From the NCBI GenBank assembly GCA_945888325.1, contig CAMDAC010000003.1:124001-188000 (forward strand): 64,000 bases of DNA, in the 5' to 3' direction. Made by a program: the position numbers and the translations under genes. Below, piece after piece: positions 1-9,291 of this stretch (positions within the stretch are counted from its first letter, which is position 1; every line of letters begins with the position of its first letter). This DNA comes from Candidatus Sulfopaludibacter sp. SbA3 (GTDB lineage Bacteria > Pseudomonadota > Alphaproteobacteria > Caulobacterales > Hyphomonadaceae). Under the pieces are notes generated by a model. It was given only the letters and a program-made list of their open reading frames with translations. It searched no databases and was not told the DNA's origin.

Positions 1-8
1 GGATAAGA

Positions 9-26
9 TAGTTTCATATGTAACTA
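9..26. promoter_or_regulatory. Candidate MarR operator upstream of the MarR gene
   Basis: An 18-base imperfect palindrome, TAGTTTCATATGTAACTA, has a single mismatched pair and sits about 38 bases before the MarR-family start codon. Size, AT-richness and position fit a MarR-type operator overlapping a promoter, so autoregulation is a reasonable inference. A divergent gene to the left is outside the window and cannot be judged. Confidence 0.45.
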
Positions 27-63
27 ATATTGCCTCGCCCTGCAAGCGAGTCCAGAGGATCCG

Positions 64-531
64 ATGCCCGAAAAGACCCACCCCGCGCCCCTGCGCCTTG
101 CGACTTTCCTGCCGTTCCGGCTGTCGGTGCTCTCGAACGCCGTCTCGCAGCGGATCGCGGAACTCTATGACCGGGAGTTCGGGCTCTCGATCTGGCAATG
201 GCGCGTGATGGCGGTGACGGCCGATACGCCGGGCATCAGCGCTACCGAGATCGGCCAGCGCACGCAGATGGACAAGGTGGCCGTCAGCCGCGCGGTCGCA
301 GGCCTGATCGAGGTGGGCTACCTCGAGCGGCGTCCGTCCACGGATGATGCGCGGCGGTCAAACCTCGTGCTCACGCCCGCCGGGATCGGCATCTACGAGC
401 TGATCGTGCCGCTGGCTCTCGCGGAGGAAGCGCAGCTGGTCAGCGCCCTGTCCGAGAAGGAACAGACAGAGCTGGCGCGGCTGATGGGCAAGCTTGCAAA
501 GGCGGCCTCGCCGGAGCGGGATTTGTGGTGA
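64..531 (+). CDS. MarR family transcriptional regulator
   Basis: The 155-residue protein has the MarR winged-helix layout: an N-terminal dimerisation helix, a helix-turn-helix around residues 55-90 (SATEIGQRTQMDKVAVSRAV) followed by a wing containing RRPSTDDARR, and a C-terminal helix. The DDxR wing motif is typical of the family. The start follows AGAGGAT with 3 bases spacing to ATG. The ligand is unknown. A palindrome upstream suggests autoregulation. It converges on the alpha/beta hydrolase gene with only 3 bases between the two stops, so nothing links the two functionally. Confidence 0.9.
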   Translation: MPEKTHPAPLRLATFLPFRLSVLSNAVSQRIAELYDREFGLSIWQWRVMAVTADTPGISATEIGQRTQMDKVAVSRAVAGLIEVGYLERRPSTDDARRSNLVLTPAGIGIYELIVPLALAEEAQLVSALSEKEQTELARLMGKLAKAASPERDLW

Positions 532-534
532 GGC

Positions 535-1512
535 CTAACCGGCCCGCCGTCTCCGCTGGCGCAAATTCCGCGAGACCGGGCCGTCCTCTTCCAGCGTGTA
601 GCGCTCGACGAGGCGGGCGATGAAAGCGGAGAGCTGGTCGCGGATTTCGTAGGGCGCTTCCATCGGCAGGAAGTGCGAGGTGCCGCGAATGCCGCGCATC
701 ATCAGCGAGGGATTCTTCTGGATGATCTCGGCACGGACCTTGTCGGAGATCACCGAGTCGCGGCTGGGGCGCAGGATGACGATCGGAATGTTCTTCTTGC
801 GCACCTTGCCGAGCGCGCTCCAGGGCGCGTTGCGCTGGGCGCCGAAGGTGGCCGCTTCCCATTTCGGCGTGCAGAGCAGCTTCCAGCTCTGCTTCTCCGC
901 GTCGGCGGGGCCGGTGTCCGTGCGGTCGAGACCGTCGAGCAGATAGTCGGCCAGAAAGGGTTCGCGCCAGGACTTGAATGTGGCCTTGCCAGAATAGCCG
1001 TCGAGCGCCTCGCGGAAGGAATTGAACTCGCCGCGCCGCTTGCGGGCACGCGCAGCCATGTGGTTGCGCCGGATCAGCCAGTTCACCGGCGGGAAGATAT
1101 GGTTCCAGAAATAGGTCTTGCGCGACATGATCACGGGGTCGGCCAGCACGAGGCCTTTCACGAGGTCCGGACGCTTGCCAGCGACCAGCAGCGCGACGCA
1201 GCCGCCCATCGAATGGCCGCCGAGCACGACGCCCTGCGGCGCTTCGTTCTCGAGGAACTCGATCACATCATCGCGGTACCGGTTCCAGGAGGCGAGCCCG
1301 CCCTTGGCTGGCATCGAAGAGCGGCCATGCCCGCGCAGGTCCAGCGCGGCGACGCGGGCGCGCAGGCCGAGCGGGGCCAGCATCGACTGGTAGGTCATCG
1401 CGTTGAAGCCGGTCGCGTGCAGCCAGACGGCGGCATAGGGCTTGATCGGATCGCCGAACTCGATCCCGGCCATCTGCCCGCCGGATTTCATGTCTTCGCG
1501 GAAACGGCGCAT
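535..1512 (-). CDS. Alpha/beta hydrolase
   Basis: The 325-residue protein carries the alpha/beta hydrolase signatures: an oxyanion region near LHATGFNAMTY, the strand-turn DLRGHGRSS, the nucleophile elbow GGHSMGG with the catalytic serine, and a late histidine in GTSHFLPMEAP. The substrate cannot be read from the sequence; small esters or lactones are typical for this class. Its ATG overlaps the stop of the DUF4197 gene (ATGA), so the two are translationally coupled in one transcript. No signal peptide is seen, suggesting a cytoplasmic enzyme. Confidence 0.88.
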   Translation of the reverse strand: MRRFREDMKSGGQMAGIEFGDPIKPYAAVWLHATGFNAMTYQSMLAPLGLRARVAALDLRGHGRSSMPAKGGLASWNRYRDDVIEFLENEAPQGVVLGGHSMGGCVALLVAGKRPDLVKGLVLADPVIMSRKTYFWNHIFPPVNWLIRRNHMAARARKRRGEFNSFREALDGYSGKATFKSWREPFLADYLLDGLDRTDTGPADAEKQSWKLLCTPKWEAATFGAQRNAPWSALGKVRKKNIPIVILRPSRDSVISDKVRAEIIQKNPSLMMRGIRGTSHFLPMEAPYEIRDQLSAFIARLVERYTLEEDGPVSRNLRQRRRRAG

Positions 1513-2234
1513 CAGGCAGCGGCTCCAAACACCTTGCGGAGAAGGTCGGTCGTGCGTGCCAAGGGATTCTCCCGGATCTTCTTTTCCTCTTCGGCCACAT
1601 AGAAGAAGATGCCGTCAAGCCCGAGCGACACCGCATGCGACGTCAGGTCCGCCTGCACGCTGGAAGTTGTGCCGCCGAGACCGATTCCGGACAGGTAGTT
1701 TTCCATCGCCCTGAACGCCCCGGACTGGGAGAGCGCGGTGCGCACATGCGGCGTGAAGGCGGCGGTCAGCTGCGTCTCGGTCCGCGCACGGAGGAAATCG
1801 GTGGCGGCCGTATCGCCGCCGCGCAGGATGCCGAGCGCGTCCTCGATGGTCATGTTGCGCACAGCGCCGAGGATCAGCGCCCGGGCTTCCGGCACGGCCG
1901 CTTCGGCGGCGCGGTTGAGGCGCAGCTCGACATCATCCAGCGGGCCGCTGGCGCCGATGACAGCGAGATTGCGCTGAACCTCGCGGTAGGTTTTCGGCAG
2001 CGGGATGCGGATGCGCGGGTCGCCGAAATAGCCGTTCTCGCGGCCGAGCTGGCCGGCGACATTCGTGGTGCCGACCACCAGCGCTTCGCGCAGGCCCGCG
2101 TCGATTTCGGCGGTCGTCAGCGCGCCGCCGGGCTGGGTCAGGATTTCGCCAAGGACCGGCCCGTAGGCGCCGGCCGATTCGCACCCCGCCGGAAGTACTG
2201 CAAGAACCAGGGCCGCAAGGATTCCAGGTTTCAT
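1512..2234 (-). CDS. DUF4197 domain lipoprotein
   Basis: This 240-residue protein begins with a short signal peptide and a lipobox (VLPAGC), so it is predicted to be lipidated and periplasm-facing. The remainder matches my recollection of DUF4197: LTTAEIDAGLREAL, a YFGDPRIRIPLP segment and a helical C-terminus with DGIFFYVAEEEKKIR. The function of this family is not established. A GGGAG Shine-Dalgarno lies 8 bases before the ATG. It is the first gene of a two-gene unit with the alpha/beta hydrolase. Confidence 0.85.
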   Translation of the reverse strand: MKPGILAALVLAVLPAGCESAGAYGPVLGEILTQPGGALTTAEIDAGLREALVVGTTNVAGQLGRENGYFGDPRIRIPLPKTYREVQRNLAVIGASGPLDDVELRLNRAAEAAVPEARALILGAVRNMTIEDALGILRGGDTAATDFLRARTETQLTAAFTPHVRTALSQSGAFRAMENYLSGIGLGGTTSSVQADLTSHAVSLGLDGIFFYVAEEEKKIRENPLARTTDLLRKVFGAAA

Positions 2235-2373
2235 GCTTCAAACTCCCAAGTCCGTCCGGAAACGGTTTACGCGGCACATGCAGACCCTACAGGAGGGATT
2301 CCCGGAAATGAAGGGCGCACACGCCCCCCGGCTGCGTATGTTCGGGTTACCGGGATTTTAGGATCGCCGTATT

Positions 2374-2413
2374 GACCACGTCTGTAGTCCATAATATGAC
2401 CACGCTTGTAGTC
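2374..2413. promoter_or_regulatory. Tandem BlaI/MecI-type operators
   Basis: Two near-identical 16-base imperfect palindromes, GACCACGTCTGTAGTC (2374-2389) and GACCACGCTTGTAGTC (2398-2413), lie centre to centre 24 bases apart, just before the repressor start at 2429. The half-site GACTACA/TGTAGTC is the known BlaI/MecI operator core. The arrangement implies repression of the blaI-blaR1-like operon by its own product, with two dimers on adjacent DNA turns. Confidence 0.8.
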
Positions 2414-2428
2414 GTACACAGGTGGCAG

Positions 2429-2794
2429 ATGACACAGATTTCCGCTTCCGAACTAGAAGTCATGGATGTCCTCTGGGCGCGCCCCGGGTTGGCGGCGAGC
2501 GACGTGCACGATGCGCTCGGCGACGGGCGCGACTGGAACGTGCGCACGGTGAAAACCTTCCTCGCCCGCCTCGTCGAAAAGGGCGCGCTGACCACCGTCG
2601 AGGACGGCAGGCGCTACCTCTATTATCCGGCGATCAAGGAAGACGAATACAAGGCCGCAGCCGCCACGCAGTTCATTGACCGCGTCTTCTCCGGGCGCGC
2701 CGCGCCGCTCGTCGCCCACCTGGCCGACAGCCGCGGCCTGACGCGCGAAGACATTGCCGAACTCGAGAAACTCCTGGGGGAGCTGAAGAAATGA
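2429..2794 (+). CDS. blaI: BlaI/MecI/CopY family transcriptional repressor
   Basis: A 121-residue winged-helix repressor. It opens with ISASELEVMDVLWARPG, the conserved start of the BlaI fold, followed by the recognition region RTVKTFLARLVEKGALTT, a wing with GRRYLYYP, and a C-terminal dimerisation helix. I chose ATG 2429 over the upstream TTG at 2372 because AGGTGG sits just before it and the upstream stretch is the operator pair. The stop overlaps the BlaR1-like start (ATGA). In known systems the cognate M56 protease triggers cleavage of the repressor; that is inferred here. Confidence 0.9.
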   Translation: MTQISASELEVMDVLWARPGLAASDVHDALGDGRDWNVRTVKTFLARLVEKGALTTVEDGRRYLYYPAIKEDEYKAAAATQFIDRVFSGRAAPLVAHLADSRGLTREDIAELEKLLGELKK

Positions 2795-4767
2795 TCCACG
2801 CCATTCTCAACGGGGACTTCTTCCACGCGCTCGAGACGTTGCTGGCGGTGTCGGTCCTGCTCTTGATCGTGCTGATGCTGCGCCGACCGGTGGCGCGCCA
2901 GTTCGGGGCGGGCGTTGTCTACGTTCTATGGGCGATTCCGGTTGTGCGATTTTTCCTGCCGCCGCTGACCACGCCGGTGTCGACGCTGAACCTCAACTTT
3001 GCGCCCGCCGGAGAGGCCGTCGCTGAAATGATGACGCCTCTGGAGGCCGACATCACACTCACGGCCGCGCCGCCTATCGTGACCGGCTGGACGCCGGGAC
3101 CGGAGATGGACGCGGCCGTAGCCGAGCCCAGCACATTGTCGCTGGCAGCTCAGCTGATGCCGGCCCTGCTGATCGCCGCGGTCGCGGCCTGGGTCGCCGG
3201 CGCAGTGTTCCTCGCGGCGCGCAACCTCATCGCCCACTGGCGCTTCATGCAGACGGTCGACCGCGAGGCGATGCCGGTGTCTGCGCCGATGGCTGACCTT
3301 GTCGCCCGGATCGCGGCGGAGACCGGCCTGCGCCGTCCGCCGCGCCTGGTGGCGAGCCTGATCTCCCGCGGTCCGTTCGTGACCGGACTATTCCGCCCCG
3401 TTGTCGTGATGCCGGCCTGGTTCGAGGACGACTACACGCCGATGGAGGCGCGTGCTGCGCTCGCCCATGAACTGATGCATGTGCGGCGCGGCGATCTCTG
3501 GGCCTTGCAGGTATCCGAACTCTTCGTGGCGGCGATGTGGTTCAACCCGCTGGCTTACATTGCCCGGAATGCATTCCGGACCGATCAGGAAGCCGCCTGC
3601 GACGCTGATGTCCTGGCCCGCTGCCAGACCAGTCCGCATGCCTACGGGTCCACCCTGATCAAGGCGGCCCGCCTCCACCTGCCCGAACCGGCGCTTGCGA
3701 CTGGCCGTCTGCCCCTGACCCACGCCCTCAAGGAAAGACTGACCCGCATGACCTACCCCGCCCCCTCGTCCCGCCGCCGCATGATCGGCTTCGGCGCGGC
3801 CCTCCTGTTCGGCGCCTCGACGCTGGCGATCACCGCCTCGGTGGCCGCCGCTGCCGAGCCTGAAAACAAAGACACGCATGAATTCCGCATCGAGACCGAC
3901 GGTCTCCTGATCAGCAACGAAGACACCGGCCGCCAGATCGTCCTGCTCGGCGATCCGATGTCGAAAGTCTTGCCGGTGCCGCCGGAGCCGCCGGAACTGG
4001 CTGAACTTCAGCGCCAGATCGAAATCGATGTGGCCGAACTGACCGGCCCGGAGATCATGGGCCCGATCCTGGAATGGCATGACAGCGACGACTGGAAAGA
4101 GTTCGAAGCCCTCGCCGTCGAAATGGCCGAACTTCACAACGAGACGGTCGAGGAAACCGTCGAGGAAAAAGACGGCAAGCGGGTGGTCACCATCAAGCGG
4201 ACCAGCAATGCCGACATGACCGAGCAGCAGCGCGAGGCGCTGGAAGCCAAGCTGGAGGCCAAGGCCGCCGCGCTCGAAGCGAAGATGGCCGTCCGCGAGA
4301 GCGAGATGGAAGCGCATGAAAGCAAGATGGAAGGCCGGATGATCGTCCTCGAGCAACGCATCGAGGAGAAGTCGGCCGAGATCGAGCGGATCATGGAGGA
4401 ACGTTTCGGCGAAGAGTTCGAAGCCCGCATCGAAGCGCAGGCGGAAGTGATCGAAAACCTGGTCGATGCCTGCGAAGATGCCGAGCTGACACCCGGCGAG
4501 ACCCGCATCCTGGAGCAAGCCGATCCGGACGGCGACGTGTTCCGCCTCGCCTGTGTCGAAGGCAACCGCGACCGGCTGAAGGCCGCCGAAACGCTGGCCG
4601 CCATCGACTCCCATCCCGGCATCACCGCCGCCGAGAAAGCGGCCTTCAACGCCGCCGCCGCCGGTGAGCGCCGCAAGCAGGTGATGGTCATCCGCACCGA
4701 TGTCTCGGAAGCGCCCGAGCCGCCAGAGCCGCCCGCCGCCCCGGAACCGCCGCTCGCAGGCGAATAA
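2791..4767 (+). CDS. BlaR1-like M56 family membrane metalloprotease with C-terminal coiled coil
   Basis: This 658-residue protein has the BlaR1/MecR1 M56 core: transmembrane segments near residues 12-31, 40-58 and 120-147, a cytoplasmic loop with the zinc motif HELMH (226-230) and a likely third ligand E267 in QEAACD, then a fourth membrane segment near 331-350. The exported C-terminus is not a penicillin-binding sensor. It is about 300 residues with a long charged coiled coil (roughly 476-565) and a proline-rich tail (PEPPEPPAAPEPP). The sensed signal is therefore probably not a beta-lactam. It is translationally coupled to blaI. Confidence 0.88.
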   Translation: MIHAILNGDFFHALETLLAVSVLLLIVLMLRRPVARQFGAGVVYVLWAIPVVRFFLPPLTTPVSTLNLNFAPAGEAVAEMMTPLEADITLTAAPPIVTGWTPGPEMDAAVAEPSTLSLAAQLMPALLIAAVAAWVAGAVFLAARNLIAHWRFMQTVDREAMPVSAPMADLVARIAAETGLRRPPRLVASLISRGPFVTGLFRPVVVMPAWFEDDYTPMEARAALAHELMHVRRGDLWALQVSELFVAAMWFNPLAYIARNAFRTDQEAACDADVLARCQTSPHAYGSTLIKAARLHLPEPALATGRLPLTHALKERLTRMTYPAPSSRRRMIGFGAALLFGASTLAITASVAAAAEPENKDTHEFRIETDGLLISNEDTGRQIVLLGDPMSKVLPVPPEPPELAELQRQIEIDVAELTGPEIMGPILEWHDSDDWKEFEALAVEMAELHNETVEETVEEKDGKRVVTIKRTSNADMTEQQREALEAKLEAKAAALEAKMAVRESEMEAHESKMEGRMIVLEQRIEEKSAEIERIMEERFGEEFEARIEAQAEVIENLVDACEDAELTPGETRILEQADPDGDVFRLACVEGNRDRLKAAETLAAIDSHPGITAAEKAAFNAAAAGERRKQVMVIRTDVSEAPEPPEPPAAPEPPLAGE

Positions 4768-4796
4768 CCAAAGCGCCCGACTCACAGACCCCTCAG

Positions 4797-4827
4797 CCCC
4801 GGCCCGAAAGGCCCGGGGTCTTTTTTT
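4797..4827 (+). terminator. Rho-independent terminator after the blaI-blaR1-like operon
   Basis: A GC-rich hairpin with 9 stem positions, one mismatch and a GAAA tetraloop (CCCCGGCCC, GAAA, GGCCCGGGG) is followed directly by TC and seven T residues. This is a textbook intrinsic terminator on the plus strand. Confidence 0.85.
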
Positions 4828-4906
4828 GCCTGCCAGCCAGCGCTTTGCGCGCCGCGCCGGACCCGTTAGGGTGCGCGCCTCAGACAAGACCCGGGAGATG
4901 GACGCC

Positions 4907-5332
4907 ATGAAACTTCGTGCCCTTTGCGCTGCGCTGCTCGTGGCCACCTCGCTCGGCGCCTGCGCGACCGCGCCTGAGCCGTGCACCACCGAGTGGATCG
5001 ACTACCGGACGGACAAGGTGCTGAAACGCTTCGCCTACGAAAACCGCGGCCTCGTGTCCGAGCTGCGCAACCTGTTGCGCGCCGATGGCGAGGTTGATCC
5101 GGTGCAGGCGATCCTGCTGGCGGCGAAGGCCGAAGACCTGCGCGACTTCGCCACCAGCTTCGAGCGGATCATCATCCCGGAACTGGAAGCGGCGGTCGGC
5201 CAGTGCGGCAGCAAGCCCGAGTTCATTCCCGCCTTCACCGAGTTCCTGCGCAAGGAAGGCGTCTCGGAAGAAGCGCTCGAATGGGTCGGGCCGATCATGG
5301 CCCTGTCCCAGGTCGCCCGGTCCTATCCGTAA
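4907..5332 (+). CDS. Hypothetical lipoprotein
   Basis: A 141-residue protein with a signal peptide (MKLRALCAALLVATSLGAC) ending in a lipobox, so it is probably membrane-anchored in the periplasm. I recognise no family. The mature part is mostly helical, with two cysteines (EPCTTEW and GQCGS) that could pair. The ORF track extends it 69 codons upstream, but that stretch crosses the terminator, and a GGGAG motif precedes ATG 4907. kdsB follows in the same direction after 23 bases. Confidence 0.75.
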   Translation: MKLRALCAALLVATSLGACATAPEPCTTEWIDYRTDKVLKRFAYENRGLVSELRNLLRADGEVDPVQAILLAAKAEDLRDFATSFERIIIPELEAAVGQCGSKPEFIPAFTEFLRKEGVSEEALEWVGPIMALSQVARSYP

Positions 5333-5355
5333 CGCGCTGAAGCGAACCCGCTGCA

Positions 5356-6165
5356 ATGAAAACCCTGATTGTCGTTCCGGCCCGCTATGCCTCGACGCGC
5401 CTGCCGGGCAAGCCGCTCGCGAAGATCGCCGGGCGCGCCATGGTGGACCGTGTGGCCGGCCTCGCGCGGCGCGCCGCCGCTCAGCTGGAGCAGGCGGAAC
5501 ATGTCGTCGCCACCGATGACACGCGCATCCTCGAACATTGCCGCGATGCCGGCATTCCCGTGGTGATGACCGATCCTGACCTGCCCTCCGGTTCCGACCG
5601 CGCGCTGGCCGCAGTCGATGGGCTTGGCGCTGCGCCCGAGTTCGTCGTCAACCTGCAGGGCGACGCGCCGTTCACGCCGGCCGCGCATGTCGTCGCCATC
5701 GTCGACGCGCTCGCGACCTCCGGCACGGACGCCTCCACGCCCTACATCCGTCTCAGCTGGGAAGCGCTCGACCGGCTGCGCGCGCACAAGCTTGAGACGC
5801 CGTTCTCCGGCACGACGCTGGTCACCGATCCGTTGGGCCGCGCCATCTGGTTCTCGAAGGTCATCCTGCCCGCCATGCGCAAGGAGAAAGACCTGCGCGG
5901 CATGGGCCCGCTCTCGCCGGTGTGCCAGCATGTCGGTCTCTACGCTTACCGGCTTGAAGCGCTGCGCCGCTACTGCGCGCTGCCGGAGAGCCGGTATGAG
6001 CGCCTGGAAGGCCTTGAGCAGCTACGCCTGATCGAGAACGGCATGAGCGTGCAGGCGGTGGAAGTGCAGCCGGGGCGGATCGCCATCCCGGGCATCGACA
6101 CGGCCGAGGACATTGCCCTCGCCGAACGCCTCGTCGCCGCGCACGGCGACCCGGACGGGAACTGA
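5356..6165 (+). CDS. kdsB: 3-deoxy-manno-octulosonate cytidylyltransferase
   Basis: CMP-KDO synthetase activates KDO with CTP for lipopolysaccharide inner-core assembly in the cytoplasm. The 269-residue protein starts VVPARYASTRLPGKPL, the nucleotide-binding signature of the family. It continues with TDDTRI, PSGSDRALAA, NLQGDAPF and a C-terminal GIDTAEDIALAE, the expected order of motifs. Length is close to the family norm of about 250. One substitution is visible: the usual SGTDR is SGSDR here. The histidine phosphatase gene follows after 3 bases, suggesting co-transcription. Confidence 0.92.
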   Translation: MKTLIVVPARYASTRLPGKPLAKIAGRAMVDRVAGLARRAAAQLEQAEHVVATDDTRILEHCRDAGIPVVMTDPDLPSGSDRALAAVDGLGAAPEFVVNLQGDAPFTPAAHVVAIVDALATSGTDASTPYIRLSWEALDRLRAHKLETPFSGTTLVTDPLGRAIWFSKVILPAMRKEKDLRGMGPLSPVCQHVGLYAYRLEALRRYCALPESRYERLEGLEQLRLIENGMSVQAVEVQPGRIAIPGIDTAEDIALAERLVAAHGDPDGN

Positions 6166-6168
6166 GCG

Positions 6169-6771
6169 ATGGCGCGCCTGTTCGTCGTGCGGCACGGCAA
6201 CACGTTCGATACGGGCGATGTGGTCACCCGCGTCGGCGGGCGCACCGACCTGCCCTTGTCCTCGTCCGGACGCAAACAGGCAGCCGCGCTGGCCGCGCAT
6301 TTCGCGGAAACCCGCTTCGCCGCCGCGCTCGCCTCGCCGCTGGAGCGCACGCGCGCCACGGCGCGCGCGATCCTCGGCACACGGACGGATGCACCCGCCT
6401 TGCTGATCCGCAGCTTCCTGCGCGAGATCGATTATGGCCCGGACGAGAACCAGCCGGAGGATACGGTCACCGCCCGCCTGGGCGACGCGGCGCTCAAAGC
6501 CTGGGACGAAAACGGCACGCCGCCGGAAGGCTGGATCGTAGACCCGCCGGCGATCCGCGCGGGGTGGACCGCGCTGCTGAAGGACATCGGCACGCTCGCG
6601 CACGAGGCGAACATTCTCGTCGTCACCAGCAACGGCACCGCGCGCTTCCTGCCGGATGTGGTGGACGCGGCGCCCGACGGGCTGGACCGCAAGCTGAAGA
6701 CTGGCGCCTGGGGCGAGATCGATGTCACGTCCGCTCGCGCCGAGATCAAGGCGTGGAACCAACGCCCCTGA
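6169..6771 (+). CDS. Histidine phosphatase family protein
   Basis: A 200-residue member of the phosphoglycerate mutase-like superfamily. The catalytic RHG motif lies at the N-terminus (FVVRHGNTFD), followed by DLPLSSSGRKQAAALA and ASPLERTRATA. The usual second histidine is not evident: where GxxxR or H is expected late in the protein I read VTSNGTARFLP, with N in its place. It may therefore be weakly active or act on an unusual substrate. It is coupled to kdsB and ends 12 bases before the convergent kinase gene. Confidence 0.83.
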   Translation: MARLFVVRHGNTFDTGDVVTRVGGRTDLPLSSSGRKQAAALAAHFAETRFAAALASPLERTRATARAILGTRTDAPALLIRSFLREIDYGPDENQPEDTVTARLGDAALKAWDENGTPPEGWIVDPPAIRAGWTALLKDIGTLAHEANILVVTSNGTARFLPDVVDAAPDGLDRKLKTGAWGEIDVTSARAEIKAWNQRP

Positions 6772-6783
6772 TCAGGCTGTGAG

Positions 6784-9192
<2,409 letters not shown>

Positions 9193-9256
9193 ACGTTCCC
9201 CTTCACCGACAGGCAGACCACCGGATCACGGGAGTTTGGGCGGCAAAGATTGCCGC

Positions 9257-9285
9257 TTGGTTAACCAAATCGCGGGCTTTGTTAA
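9257..9285. promoter_or_regulatory. TTAA-rich palindrome upstream of the PleC-like kinase
   Basis: A perfect 12-base palindrome, TTGGTTAACCAA (9257-9268), is followed 17 bases on by GTTAAC. Both lie in the short gap between the pepN stop and the kinase start. TTAACC resembles a CtrA half-site, but the full TTAA-N7-TTAA spacing is absent, so any CtrA link is only suggestive. Confidence 0.3.
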
Positions 9286-9291
9286 CGCCTG

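Noticed and set aside
2372-2428. Upstream TTG start for the BlaI gene
   Set aside because: This stretch consists of the two operators; ATG 2429 has a Shine-Dalgarno and begins the conserved domain.
3388-4989. 533-codon minus-strand ORF opposite the BlaR1-like gene
   Set aside because: Antisense shadow crossing the terminator; no recognisable motif.
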